This document shows, piece by piece, positions 15,673 through 25,447 of a stretch of 39,916 bases of DNA; within the stretch, counting starts at the first letter, position 1; every line of letters starts with the position of its first letter. Origin of the DNA: Eubacterium sp. (GTDB lineage Bacteria; Bacillota; Clostridia; Lachnospirales; Lachnospiraceae); assembly GCA_017477505.1 (NCBI GenBank), contig JAFUVQ010000025.1:1-39916 (forward strand), written 5' to 3'. The position numbers and the translations under genes are program-made. Below the pieces are notes generated by a model, which saw only the letters and a list, made by a program, of their open reading frames with translations, was not told the origin of the DNA and made no database searches.

Positions 15673-16818
15673 TCAGCCGGACACAAGGGGCAGAAGCATA
15701 TTCACTTTGAAACCAAGCTCCGACTCAAAATCAATGCTTCCACCGGCGGCACGTATCCTCTGCCTCATACCTGATATACCCATTCCATCCACTATCTTAT
15801 CACAGCCGGCTCCATCATCTGAAACAATGCATCTCACCATCCGGTTCATGACAACAATCTCAATCTTTATATGTCTGCATCCTGAATACTTCATGGAATT
15901 GGTTACTGCTTCAAATGAATTATCCAGTATAACTTCCCATATATCGGAAGGAACTCTGGCGAGGTCTCCCTCGGTATCAAGTTCCGCTTCAACGCCCTTC
16001 TTATTGCAGTCCTCACAAAGCTCATAAAGCTGGAGCAGTGCCATCTGCTTTCTGTCAGGTCTCTCTTTCCTGAGTATAGCCCTTATCTCATCCATACCGG
16101 TTCTGAGCTGATCTATCACAGCCTGTATCATATTTCTTGACTTGTCCGGATCTTTATCCATTATAACCTTAGCCGCTTCAAGCTGGTATATCGAACCATT
16201 TATATTATGTCCGAGTTTATCGTGGAGTGTCTGAGAGAGTTCAGCTCTTTCCTCAAGTATACGGTTCTCGGATTCCAGAATATTCTTCTTCAGCTCTACC
16301 CTGGTAGCATATTCCCGCTTCTCTATATCTCTCTTAAGGCCCTGCTGTGTCCTCGTCTCTTCCATAACCTGCTTTCTGTAATAAGACACTATAAATAAAT
16401 ACTGAACATAACAGAGCGAAAGCATGGTTATGGCCAGAAATCCGGTGAAATATCCTGCAGGACTTTTTATTAAAATGAGAATATATGGAGCGAAATACCA
16501 GACAGCTCCCACCTTAAACTGCATGAGAACTTCATATATAAAGAAATAAACCAGAAGTATAAATGCCATCCCGCCGAATCTTAAGATAAGAATCAGAGAA
16601 ACCGCTGCACCGATAAGAAAGATAAACTGCTTTTCTTTTCCCACCTGCTCTTTCACGGCCATAAACGAGATAAAAGACAAAACAAGCAGGAGTATCTCTA
16701 CGGATACTCCTGTCCCAAGTTCTGTATCTATGGTCATGGAAACTCCATAGATACAGAATAATATCATAAGAATCATACGAATCAGTATGAAGTATTTATC
16801 TTTTAAGAATTCCCCCAT
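15673..16818 (-). CDS. Sensor histidine kinase (HisKA_3/NarX-DesK type), LnrJ-like
   Basis: A 381-residue kinase. Residues 1-150 hold about six hydrophobic membrane segments with very short loops, so it resembles an intramembrane-sensing kinase. A coiled coil (150-195) leads to the dimerisation domain with the phosphoacceptor His in SQTLHDKLGHNI (about 200). The ATP-binding domain shows DNSFEAVTNSMKYSG, VSDDGAGCD and GMGISGMRQR. The start overlaps the end of the upstream permease gene by 16 bases, so it is translated with the transporter. Pairing with the NarL-type regulator gene downstream and with the ABC genes upstream matches Bacillus LnrJK/LnrLMN. Confidence 0.9.
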   Translation of the reverse strand: MGEFLKDKYFILIRMILMILFCIYGVSMTIDTELGTGVSVEILLLVLSFISFMAVKEQVGKEKQFIFLIGAAVSLILILRFGGMAFILLVYFFIYEVLMQFKVGAVWYFAPYILILIKSPAGYFTGFLAITMLSLCYVQYLFIVSYYRKQVMEETRTQQGLKRDIEKREYATRVELKKNILESENRILEERAELSQTLHDKLGHNINGSIYQLEAAKVIMDKDPDKSRNMIQAVIDQLRTGMDEIRAILRKERPDRKQMALLQLYELCEDCNKKGVEAELDTEGDLARVPSDIWEVILDNSFEAVTNSMKYSGCRHIKIEIVVMNRMVRCIVSDDGAGCDKIVDGMGISGMRQRIRAAGGSIDFESELGFKVNMLLPLVSG

Positions 16819-18101
16819 GCTTCCGTCCTTCTTATCTTAAGCCCAAGTCCACCGAGGCTGATCGTTGCAACAAGGTAAGCTGCTGTAATACATATTAACA
16901 TAAGAATTGCCTTGTTGTCTCCAACAAAAATCATTTCTGTACCCTCCAGGAACCACTTCTGCGGCATCATGAAGGAAAGGGCCTTAAGGAAGGTGGATGT
17001 GTAATTCAGCGGGAAGTATAATCCGCTCAGGAGAGCCGACATACACCATAATGTGAAAGCCGCAACATTTGCAGACATCACATCACCCATCAGTATTCCG
17101 ACCAGCATGCTGAGTGAGCTGAGTATCAGGCCCATCATGAATATCATAAGCAGATACACAATCCTGCTCATTCCTATATCATCGCTGTTAAGAGTCAGGC
17201 TGCAGACCGCAACTACTGCCGTAATCATAAGTGAGATAATGACTACTGACACAAACTTGGAAGCAAAATACTTGAGCACGGATGTTTTAGTAAGATTGAT
17301 TCTTGTAAATACTCCATTCTTCTGCTCATTTATAGATGTATGAGCCACAAATATTCCGCAGAAAACAAATCCGAGTGTCATAAATGCAAATGCATATCCC
17401 ACCTGTGATTTCTGGTTTGTCTGTGTTACCGACAGGTCTCTTCCTACTCCGCCCGCAATACTGACAACTTCTTTTTCAGGAGCAAATGAATCGCTTTCAT
17501 CCATTGCCTTTACTACATCTTTCGCTTCAATTTTTCCGGCATTCATCGTGGATGCATAAGCTATGAGAGACTCCATCTTTGAAAGCTGGAACTCTGCCTC
17601 AGATTGAAAAGCTTCAATCCTGGAATCATCTGAAAGCAGATACAATTTAAGAGCTTTTTCAGATTCTCCCCCCAGTACTTTTCCGGCAAAATCAGTGTCC
17701 AGATAAATAACTGCTCCCATCCTGTCCTGGTAACCGTCTTTATCAATGCGTGCCTTCATATATTCATCCATATCGGAAATATTATCCTTAGAGATGTCCG
17801 CCCTTACGATAAGGAACATTCCGGACTTTGCAAGTCTTGAGAGGAACGCTTCTGAAAGTTCATCTCCTGCCGCGTCATACACCTTGACTACAAATTCACC
17901 TTTACCGCCGTAATATGCCACCTTCTGATCGGCATCCGAAAGATCGATCACCTCTTCAGGAAAATCGAGTATGTATGCCGACGATGAGTCAAACTTTATC
18001 TTTAATATAAATGTAGACAGAATCGGCATCAATATCAGAAAGAACCAGAATGCCTTTGTCCTGAGCAGAAGCCTCATACTTGTTTTTACTAATATTTTCA
18101 T
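16803..18101 (-). CDS. ABC-2 type transporter permease (LnrN-like)
   Basis: A 432-residue membrane protein: one N-terminal membrane helix (about 12-30), a large extracytoplasmic region of roughly 200 residues, then five to six membrane helices from about 225 to the end. This is the ABC-2/YhgE-type layout of drug and lipopeptide exporters. It overlaps the preceding permease gene by ATGA (18098-18101) and the following kinase gene by 16 bases. It probably forms a heterodimer with the other permease, powered by the ATPase encoded at 19202-19954. Confidence 0.88.
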   Translation of the reverse strand: MKILVKTSMRLLLRTKAFWFFLILMPILSTFILKIKFDSSSAYILDFPEEVIDLSDADQKVAYYGGKGEFVVKVYDAAGDELSEAFLSRLAKSGMFLIVRADISKDNISDMDEYMKARIDKDGYQDRMGAVIYLDTDFAGKVLGGESEKALKLYLLSDDSRIEAFQSEAEFQLSKMESLIAYASTMNAGKIEAKDVVKAMDESDSFAPEKEVVSIAGGVGRDLSVTQTNQKSQVGYAFAFMTLGFVFCGIFVAHTSINEQKNGVFTRINLTKTSVLKYFASKFVSVVIISLMITAVVAVCSLTLNSDDIGMSRIVYLLMIFMMGLILSSLSMLVGILMGDVMSANVAAFTLWCMSALLSGLYFPLNYTSTFLKALSFMMPQKWFLEGTEMIFVGDNKAILMLICITAAYLVATISLGGLGLKIRRTEAWGNS

Positions 18102-19174
18102 GCTCTCCCTCTCTTTCTCACGGAACCCGCCAAAACAGCTGCAAATGAACAGAAAAGAATGATTGCCGCACAGTAGACTACTGCACTGATCACATAATCA
18201 CTGTGCCCCATACATGAAAGCTCCACCAGTGACCTGTTGATATGGTATATCGGAGACAGCTGCTTAATCTGTATTGAATGTGATGAAAACATATAGGTTT
18301 CAAAACTTCCTCCGAAGAATCCGGCAAGCCATACAATCACAAAAACCGTAATTATCGTTACAACAACATTGTCAAAAATGTTATAAAACATAAGTCCCAG
18401 TGCCGTCGCCGCTGCAACCGAGAATAGTATTATCAGAGCCGACAAAACCGGATTTCCCCAGTGAACCCCGAACATTACATTTGACAGGAATACTGTAATT
18501 ACATTTCCAAGTATGACTGCCGAAACTATAGGTACGAATTTGGCGAGATAAAGCTTTGTTTCCGAAATTGCCGAAACCCTGAGTTTCTTACCTATCCTGT
18601 ATTTCTTCTCACTCATAAATATTCCTGCACCGCAGACTATAGCGCACCATCCGAAGTAAACTATCTCTATTATTCCGTAATAGTCCGTTGAATCGATTGC
18701 TTTCATATAATCAGGATGTTCCACTGTAAGGCTGACTGTATCGGTATTCAAGCCTGCCGCTTTGGCAGCCGCATTTTCATAAAATGCGTTTACGGCATAT
18801 TCAAGCGCCCTCCCCTCTTCCTTATATGCATTATTCTGATATATGGTGTATGAGTCATCTTTGAAAATGACAAAGCCTCCCATATCCTCATCCTTTAAAA
18901 TAGTTTCAGGTTTTCCCGTATAATATTCCCGAAGTATAACTCCGTTATCCTTTGCGCCATCCACAAAAGCTTCTATCATTTCATTTGACACATCATTACC
19001 TTCTATCATGTATCCGGCAACTATATCGGAATCATTATCGTATCTGCTCATAGTATCATTAAACGCGCTGGAAAGCAGCATTATAAGTATGAGCGGAGCT
19101 ATAACGATCATAATACTGTTAGTGATGCTTCTTACCATCAGTTTGAAATTGTTTTTTATTAAATATCTGATCAT
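18098..19174 (-). CDS. ABC-2 type transporter permease (LnrM-like)
   Basis: About 358 residues with one membrane helix near the N-terminus (LKLMVRSITNSIMIVIAPLI), an extracytoplasmic domain (about 40-165), and about five helices after that. This is the same architecture as the next permease. I start at ATG 19172-19174, with GAGGG 8 bases upstream; a GTG 24 bases earlier is in frame but precedes the ribosome site. It lies 27 bases after the ATPase gene and overlaps the next gene by 4 bases. Likely half of the export channel. Confidence 0.88.
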   Translation of the reverse strand: MIRYLIKNNFKLMVRSITNSIMIVIAPLILIMLLSSAFNDTMSRYDNDSDIVAGYMIEGNDVSNEMIEAFVDGAKDNGVILREYYTGKPETILKDEDMGGFVIFKDDSYTIYQNNAYKEEGRALEYAVNAFYENAAAKAAGLNTDTVSLTVEHPDYMKAIDSTDYYGIIEIVYFGWCAIVCGAGIFMSEKKYRIGKKLRVSAISETKLYLAKFVPIVSAVILGNVITVFLSNVMFGVHWGNPVLSALIILFSVAAATALGLMFYNIFDNVVVTIITVFVIVWLAGFFGGSFETYMFSSHSIQIKQLSPIYHINRSLVELSCMGHSDYVISAVVYCAAIILFCSFAAVLAGSVRKRGRA

Positions 19175-19201
19175 CTTATTACCCTCGTAAGTAATCACCC
19201 A

Positions 19202-19954
19202 TTAATAGTCACGAAGCTTCTTACCTGTAAGTGTAAGGAATACTTCCTCAAGAGTGATCTTGTCGGTATCATCAACCACCATTTTCTTCAATTCTTCCGA
19301 CGTCCCGATTGCTATAACCTTGCCGTTATCCATTATCGCTATTCTGGTACAGATAGCTTCGACTTCCTCCATATAGTGACTGGTGTAGATTATCGTTGCC
19401 CCGTTCCTGTTTGACTCCTTGATCTTCTCAAGGATGAAATTCCTGGACTGCGGATCAATACCTACAGTAGGTTCATCAAATATAAGAAGCTTAGGATGAT
19501 GCCCTATGGCACAGGCTATATTCAGCCTTCTCTTCATACCCCCTGAAAAAGTCTTCGCGTAATCATTCCGCTTCTCCAGAAGGCCGACATACTTAAGAGA
19601 TTCATCTATTCTTTCTTTAAGCTCAGCGCCCCTGATACCGTAAAGCGAGGTAAAAAGCTCAACATTTTCCCAGGCTTTTAAGTTACCGTGAATTGCAAGC
19701 TCCTGAGGAATATATCCAAGATTATTGATAAGCTTCTTTCTGTTCTTCCCGAAGTCCTCACCCATGAACATAGTCTTTCCGAGTGTCGGCCTTACGATTC
19801 CGCAGATCATATTCATGGTCGTACTCTTTCCTGCCCCGTTAGGTCCGAGAAGTCCGAAAACCTCTCCTTCTTCAATTTCTATATTCAGATTATCCACAAC
19901 GATTTTGTTATCATATTTCTTGGTAAGATCAACCGTCTTTAGAATTGTTCCCAT
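19202..19954 (-). CDS. ABC transporter ATP-binding protein (LnrL-like)
   Basis: A 250-residue ABC ATPase of the drug/lipopeptide export (CcmA/LnrL) type. Walker A is GPNGAGKSTT, the Q-loop lies in LGYIPQELAI, the signature is FSGGMKRRL, Walker B is LLIFDEPTVGID and the switch His is in IYTSHYMEEVE. The C-terminal EEVFLTLTGKKLRDY ending is usual for this subfamily. It is the first gene of the five-gene operon. The known LnrLMN system exports linearmycin-type polyene lipids; the substrate here is only inferred to be an amphipathic antimicrobial. Confidence 0.92.
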   Translation of the reverse strand: MGTILKTVDLTKKYDNKIVVDNLNIEIEEGEVFGLLGPNGAGKSTTMNMICGIVRPTLGKTMFMGEDFGKNRKKLINNLGYIPQELAIHGNLKAWENVELFTSLYGIRGAELKERIDESLKYVGLLEKRNDYAKTFSGGMKRRLNIACAIGHHPKLLIFDEPTVGIDPQSRNFILEKIKESNRNGATIIYTSHYMEEVEAICTRIAIMDNGKVIAIGTSEELKKMVVDDTDKITLEEVFLTLTGKKLRDY

Positions 19955-19989
19955 CTTCCTCTCTCCATTTCTTTAGAATATAGCATGTC

Positions 19990-20035
19990 ACAAAAATAAG
20001 CGTGCAGCCCGTTTTCCGACTGACACGCTTATTAT
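19990..20035 (-). terminator. Terminator of the membrane-anchored protein gene
   Basis: AATAAGCGTG (19995-20004) pairs perfectly with CACGCTTATT (20024-20033). On the minus strand the stem is followed by TTTTTG. It lies about 70 bases after the 20105-21061 gene and separates it from the ABC operon. Confidence 0.8.
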
Positions 20036-20104
20036 AAAATCTCATATTATTCTTTTGTAGTGAAAAAAGAAACCTTTTGGATATGACTAAAGTCACATTG
20101 TCTA

Positions 20105-21061
20105 TCATTTATCCATATGAATAACAAATGAATAGCTGAGCGAATGAGTTTTCAAATTAAGCCCATTTGCATCATTAGTTTCATTGTACGGCAGATATCT
20201 GGAATAAAGCATATATTCTTCACCTATCTTAACATCCATGCCGTCAGGTGGAATTTCTGTATAGCTCCGGTATTCAGGAAATGCATTTAACAAAGTATCA
20301 TAAAGCTGACTGCCACCGCCGTCCCTGGCCGGTTCCTTCACAGTTATACTTACTGATGAGTCACTATCAACCCTTCCGCTGATATCAAGATACAGCTTTC
20401 CCCCATTTTTTGTTTTATAAAGAGCGTGGTATGATCCTGCCACATTTTCCTGAGCCGGTTTAAAAGGATCCTGGACATAAAGGCCCAGAACGCCCTGAAG
20501 CTCTGCATCTTTAAACTTATCCACGTATTCGGCAAAAAGTTTTTCCGTCATATCCTTCTCAAGGCCATAAGAATCTGCCGTGTTATAGATAACCTTGAAC
20601 TTTCCTCTGCCTTCCTCGTTATTATTCTCTTCGGTAAAGAAAACATCATGAAGATATTTATCTATAACGGAAAATGCTTCTCCGGAATTATCTTCCACCT
20701 CTTCCTGTTCAGCCTCTGAAAGGGCAACAAAGAGATAAAAACCATCAGATTCTCCGACGCTCTTTCCATTTTTAAGTATTCCCAGATGAATATATCCGGA
20801 TGTATCACCTGCGTATATGTTCTTCCCATCATCTGACAGTTTAGCCGTAGGAATATTCGTATCCAGAATATTAAGCGTAAGCTTACCAGTATTTTTTGAC
20901 TCCACCATCTGATCAATCGAATATGACTGTCCTCCCGGAACATCAAATCCATAATCCCGGATTGTCACCTTTCCTGAACTGACAAAATGCAGACAAACAG
21001 CCACCAGGCACCCTATCACTGCAAGAGCTGCAATGATTATTATTATTGCTTTCTTCCCCAT
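20105..21061 (-). CDS. Membrane-anchored extracytoplasmic protein of unknown function
   Basis: A 318-residue protein that I do not recognise. Residues 2-28 (GKKAIIIIIAALAVIGCLVAV) are one uncleaved membrane anchor with a positive N-terminus, so the rest should lie outside the cell. The outer part is hydrophilic and mixed in charge, with an acidic patch (EAEQEEVEDNSGEAF, about 115-130) and a C-terminal beta-rich region. No lipobox, no enzyme motif and no repeat are seen. It has a good promoter (21176-21204), a structured leader of about 105 bases and its own terminator, so it is a single-gene unit. Bases GAGG lie about 9 bases before the ATG. Confidence 0.7.
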   Translation of the reverse strand: MGKKAIIIIIAALAVIGCLVAVCLHFVSSGKVTIRDYGFDVPGGQSYSIDQMVESKNTGKLTLNILDTNIPTAKLSDDGKNIYAGDTSGYIHLGILKNGKSVGESDGFYLFVALSEAEQEEVEDNSGEAFSVIDKYLHDVFFTEENNNEEGRGKFKVIYNTADSYGLEKDMTEKLFAEYVDKFKDAELQGVLGLYVQDPFKPAQENVAGSYHALYKTKNGGKLYLDISGRVDSDSSVSITVKEPARDGGGSQLYDTLLNAFPEYRSYTEIPPDGMDVKIGEEYMLYSRYLPYNETNDANGLNLKTHSLSYSFVIHMDK

Positions 21062-21076
21062 ATCATTTTACCTCAT

Positions 21077-21154
21077 TTTCTACTATACCTAATATGAGTC
21101 TCCCCACAGCCTGCCGCTTCCATGCAGACTCCATATAATGCAATATAGCAGAAA
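21077..21154 (-). promoter_or_regulatory. Structured 5' leader (nested stem) of the membrane-anchored protein gene
   Basis: In the minus-strand RNA, UUUCUGCUAUA (21154-21144) pairs with UAUAGUAGAAA (21087-21077), an 11-bp stem with one G-U pair. Inside it a second stem AUAU.GAGUCU/AGACUCAUAU (21136-21126 with 21101-21091) closes a GC-rich loop. The outer stem ends about 16 bases before the start codon. It matches no riboswitch class I know; a regulatory role is inferred only. Confidence 0.45.
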
Positions 21155-21175
21155 TACTAGGTCTTGAAAAGAAAA

Positions 21176-21204
21176 ATGATAAAATGCACTATTATGGCTG
21201 TCAA
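21176..21204 (-). promoter_or_regulatory. Promoter of the membrane-anchored protein gene
   Basis: On the minus strand TTGACA (21199-21204) and TATCAT (21176-21181) are spaced by 17 bases, close to the vegetative consensus. The start site would fall near 21169. Confidence 0.7.
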
Positions 21205-21218
21205 ATGCAGAATTCCGT

Positions 21219-24200
21219 TTAAAGTTTATTAACTACTTTCTTGCTTGCTTCCTTTTTTTTATTTGCTTCAGCCTGCTTCTGAGCATCAGCACGTCTCTTT
21301 AACTCAGCGTTTCTCTCCTTAGTAAACTTCTCATCAATTGCATTCTCAAGCTTGTTAAGTGATTTCAGGAGATCCTTCTCGGAAAGATTGGTCTTAATCT
21401 TTGAAGCATATTTTGACACTGTATCATCAAGCCTCTGTCTGCCCTCAGGTGTTCTGAGTCTTGTTGTTATCTGAGGAATAGGTTTTCTGAGATTATAGTC
21501 AACTACATCCAGCTTATTCTGCATTTCATCAGTCGTAAGACCGTTTGTCGCCATATTAGCATAATTCTGCTGCATCTCTGCCAGTGCCTGTGCATGTATC
21601 GGACTGTCATCAATCTGCTCAACTCTTATCTTGTTATGAAGCTTCGTAATAAGAGTCTCACGAACTATAGAATTAACACAACGTTTCTTCTCTTCCTCAG
21701 AAAGAGGCTTATGATCACGAGCTGCCTGTTCAAGCTTCTGCTTTGCATCATACGCTTCATCCATATATTTCTTAAGTCTTAAGGTATCTTTTATCGAATT
21801 CATGCCATCTATTCCGATCTTAGACTTAACAGCACTATATAATGCCTTATCCTTTTTAACAAATTCCATCGTTTTTGAAAGCATTCCTACCATATACGAA
21901 AAGTCCCCTACATTCGGATAACTCATCGACATATTATGAGATGCATCTGAATTAATCTGTTTTAGTCCAGTAGCCATGATGTCGGATATTTTAGTATTGT
22001 CGCCATTCTTATAAGCTTCAATTGCTTCCTTTGCCTTCTCTTTGAAAGGTATTACAGTATATCCGAAAAAGTTGGTCACCATGCATGCTCTCGGATCAAG
22101 CATTGCCATATCAAAAGTATACATGGTTCTGTTGCATTGTGTCATATCCTTATGAGATATATAATTGTCATGGTAATTATTATGCTTTTTAAATTCTTCC
22201 GGCGTAATGTTATTTCCGTCCATAGCAACAGAAAATGCGACTAATGCAAAGTCATCACTTGAGATACCTTTTATATCAACCGGTTTTACTCCCTCAAGAA
22301 ACTCCTTTTTGTTATACATTTTTCTTTTATCTTTCGAATCACAATGTTCAGGAATAAAAGCAGGATTTGTTCCGTAGTAATTTAGAATCTGTGCCACACC
22401 CTTCTCATATGGATACTTTGCATGATATTCAAGTTCTTTACTACTAACCACATTTCGTCCAGCTTCTTTTATATCTTGAATGCTTTCCTGAACTTCTCTT
22501 TTAATGGTACTCATAACAGCCAGATTAGACAGAACGTTATCCAGTTTTTTGACCATCTCTTCTGAAGCCTCATATCGGGTCTTACCCATCTTGGAACTTG
22601 GTCTCCACCGCTTCAGTTTCTCCTGCAGCTCACTATTCTTGGCATTATCAGACCTATAAACCGCAAAAGAGATGTCTCTTTCAACCTTTTCCCGAGCTTT
22701 TTTATCCATGACCGAATCGAGCATTGCTCTTCTTATGTCAGTTTTTCTTCTCTTTAAGCCTGATGCTGAAATGTTTTCCGGATCGATAGGATGTTCCTCA
22801 TCAAATTCCTCTTTTATTCTTCGCTGCTCAGCCGGAGTTACATATTTATTAATCGCTTCCTGCCATATCTTATCAGCTTCCTTATTCTTCTCAGCCTCTA
22901 CCTTGGCTGTATATTCCTCCTTATACTCTTCAATTTTTGCATCCCTATAATCAACAGCTTTTTGTTTTACCTCATTAAGCACATCCTCAACAGTTATTCG
23001 CTTTGGTTCTCCACCCAGTTTATCCGGTTCATCAGTTCGAACAACTATATCAAGAAGTTTTTTGTCCCTGTTATTACTTATTGCTCTCAGAGCTTCAAGA
23101 GTCTTCTCCTTCAATGCCTCCATCTCATCAGAATCCCGGTGCTTCTTCAGACTTATGGAATGATCTACTGAAAGATCTGCATAAGCCTCTGTGAGTATAT
23201 GAATTGTTTCATTTCTAAGAGCATCATCAGGATTTACCTGAGTAATGCTCACTTCTTTGTCTCTTTGCTTATCATAATTCTCAGCATAATGCTTGTCATC
23301 GTTAGGCTTAAGCCTTTTATACTCCTGATATAATGGTCTGACGCCTGCTATCAGCCGTCTTCTGTCTATCTTTTCGTCAATATAAGATGAAACAAAAGTA
23401 TCATACATCCTCTTAAACTGTGCATACTTACGTTCATTAATCTGATTCTGATCCTTGGCAGACTTTATAGTATTCATAAAGCCATCAATACTATGAATCA
23501 TAGGAAGGTCTTCAGGAGCCCATCCATGTTCAAGAGCCGATATCTCTCTGTTGTTCTTTTTCTCTGTTAACTTACCAAACCTGTTGCCTGCCCAATCCAT
23601 AGCAAGGGCATCTTTTCTCTTGGCAAAAGGCTCAAAATCCTTAACATCGTTATACTGAACTGCGTTGATCTGATTAAAGTATTCCTTTTCTTTCAATAAG
23701 TGATCATAAGTAGCCTTCTTGTAATCCTTCTCTGCTTTAAGATCAGCTTTTCCAGCCTGCTTAGCCTTTATATAAGGAATCTGGACTTCACTGATGTATT
23801 TCTGCTTTTCAGCATACTGCTCATAGAATTTATGTTTTGCCATAAATTCCTCATATTTTTCCGGATCATTGACAATCTCAACCGGTCGCCCCTGCTCATC
23901 TCTTTTTGAAACCATCCTAGGCTGTGGGAAATTATTGAAGGTACCCTTATTGAAATCGTAAATTGTCCTGTCTCCTGACACACTCTCAAGGAGCTTATAA
24001 TCTCCATTTGTGAACATATCAACATGCTTCAGATACATATCGATAGTCTTTCTTCTGTAGGAGCCTTCAGGGAGCTGATTCTTCTCAGCTTTTATAAAAT
24101 CAGTAAACTTCCTGAGTTTACTGCCGAAATCAACAATATCGATATCATTTATTGGTGCTTTATTACCGGCTGTAACTATCTGCTGAAGCCCTTCTGTCAG

Positions 24201-25364
24201 TTCTACGGTTTTCTCTCTGACTGCATTTGCCCTATCCCCGAAAAGATTAGCAAGCGGCATAAATGTGCCTATGATATTATCATTGATTTCATTCTTTGTA
24301 AACTTGCCATTAAATCTGACCGGATCATCGACCAGCTCAAATCCGTCTTTTTTAGCCACATAAGGAATGATATATTTATCGCGGAACTTATCAGCTATTT
24401 CTTTTTTTGCATTCTTTTCCAGATCATCAGCCATCTTCCTTCCGGTACTGTCTATCCAGTCACTTATTCCGCCTTGTGGAGCAGCTTCATTGAAATGCCT
24501 TGAAGAATACTCATAAAGCTTTTTATCCTCATCAGAAAGCATCTTATTCTGTATATTCTTCTGATCAGCATGGTAACGCCAGGCTCTGTGTTTCTCAGAA
24601 ACAGCGCCTTCTTTGATATAATTAAGGACCGACTCCTTAGTTGGCTTGGCCTGACCCGGATTCTTTTCCAGATACTTCATTGAATAAAACTCATAAACTG
24701 TCATATTGGCATGGTCTTTAGCACCCTTTTCTTCCAGAGAAGCCTGTACCATTTGGGGTGTGTCATTTCCCAGCTTTATGACATAATCAGTCATTGTATC
24801 GTCAGCTGAAATATTGAGTCCTTTAAAAACTGTATCAATGGCCTTGTCATTCGACATTAATTCTCTGCCGACATTTGACATTACTTCACTGACACTGCTG
24901 TGAAATGAATTATTCTTCTCATTGTTTCTTGCAACCCAATGAGCTTTCTTAATTCCGTTCTCATCACCCTCATCAAGTGTTTTGATGACGTCTTTCTCAT
25001 CTTTCAGAATATCGAGCTTAACTTCAGAACTGAGCTTACCTAATGCTTCTGAAACCTGACGTATCTGATTAGAACTACCATTGACAATATAGGTTTCAAG
25101 AAAACTATCCTCCAGCTCCTGAGATGCATTTTCCTCCAACTGGCTGAAATTTTCCGTGTCTCTCGTACTGCGTATATAAGTTCCGTAATCCACCAGGAAT
25201 CTAAGTTTTTCTTCCATTGTATTTAAGCCGGCATATATGGCCTTTGCACGCTCAATTCTTTCCTTTTCATCTCCATCAGACATATTCGGAACATAATAAT
25301 CTCCATACTGAACGCTCGTTTTCTCCTCCTGGAGTAATTCTTCATCTTCTAATACTTCCTTCAT
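21219..25364 (-). CDS. Giant (1381-residue) helical cytoplasmic protein of unknown function
   Basis: I do not recognise this protein. It has no signal peptide, membrane helix, cysteine cluster or NTPase motif. It is highly charged and Lys/Glu-rich, with helix and coiled-coil signs, strongest around residues 800-960 (KIEEYKEEYTAKVEAEKNKEADKIW is part of this) and in the C-terminal 60 residues, which end in an Ala/Lys-rich tail (KQAEANKKKEASKKVVNKL). A less charged region at about 1080-1200 (DMAMLDPRACMVTNFFGYT, SMSYPNVGDFSYMVGML) may be a folded domain. AGGAGG precedes the ATG by 7 bases. Downstream lies the 21176-21204 promoter, and upstream a structured repeat. A structural, storage or effector role is possible; none can be supported. 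Confidence 0.85.
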   Translation of the reverse strand: MKEVLEDEELLQEEKTSVQYGDYYVPNMSDGDEKERIERAKAIYAGLNTMEEKLRFLVDYGTYIRSTRDTENFSQLEENASQELEDSFLETYIVNGSSNQIRQVSEALGKLSSEVKLDILKDEKDVIKTLDEGDENGIKKAHWVARNNEKNNSFHSSVSEVMSNVGRELMSNDKAIDTVFKGLNISADDTMTDYVIKLGNDTPQMVQASLEEKGAKDHANMTVYEFYSMKYLEKNPGQAKPTKESVLNYIKEGAVSEKHRAWRYHADQKNIQNKMLSDEDKKLYEYSSRHFNEAAPQGGISDWIDSTGRKMADDLEKNAKKEIADKFRDKYIIPYVAKKDGFELVDDPVRFNGKFTKNEINDNIIGTFMPLANLFGDRANAVREKTVELTEGLQQIVTAGNKAPINDIDIVDFGSKLRKFTDFIKAEKNQLPEGSYRRKTIDMYLKHVDMFTNGDYKLLESVSGDRTIYDFNKGTFNNFPQPRMVSKRDEQGRPVEIVNDPEKYEEFMAKHKFYEQYAEKQKYISEVQIPYIKAKQAGKADLKAEKDYKKATYDHLLKEKEYFNQINAVQYNDVKDFEPFAKRKDALAMDWAGNRFGKLTEKKNNREISALEHGWAPEDLPMIHSIDGFMNTIKSAKDQNQINERKYAQFKRMYDTFVSSYIDEKIDRRRLIAGVRPLYQEYKRLKPNDDKHYAENYDKQRDKEVSITQVNPDDALRNETIHILTEAYADLSVDHSISLKKHRDSDEMEALKEKTLEALRAISNNRDKKLLDIVVRTDEPDKLGGEPKRITVEDVLNEVKQKAVDYRDAKIEEYKEEYTAKVEAEKNKEADKIWQEAINKYVTPAEQRRIKEEFDEEHPIDPENISASGLKRRKTDIRRAMLDSVMDKKAREKVERDISFAVYRSDNAKNSELQEKLKRWRPSSKMGKTRYEASEEMVKKLDNVLSNLAVMSTIKREVQESIQDIKEAGRNVVSSKELEYHAKYPYEKGVAQILNYYGTNPAFIPEHCDSKDKRKMYNKKEFLEGVKPVDIKGISSDDFALVAFSVAMDGNNITPEEFKKHNNYHDNYISHKDMTQCNRTMYTFDMAMLDPRACMVTNFFGYTVIPFKEKAKEAIEAYKNGDNTKISDIMATGLKQINSDASHNMSMSYPNVGDFSYMVGMLSKTMEFVKKDKALYSAVKSKIGIDGMNSIKDTLRLKKYMDEAYDAKQKLEQAARDHKPLSEEEKKRCVNSIVRETLITKLHNKIRVEQIDDSPIHAQALAEMQQNYANMATNGLTTDEMQNKLDVVDYNLRKPIPQITTRLRTPEGRQRLDDTVSKYASKIKTNLSEKDLLKSLNKLENAIDEKFTKERNAELKRRADAQKQAEANKKKEASKKVVNKL

Positions 25365-25447
25365 GGTTGACCTCCTAACCGGTTAATTAAATACTTTTTA
25401 AATCTATCAACTCTCCATTATCCGGAATTTCATTTTCCGAATAGGAA

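Noticed and set aside
24024-24503. A 159-codon plus-strand frame inside the giant-protein gene
   Set aside because: Antisense shadow of a continuous 1381-codon gene, with no ribosome site.
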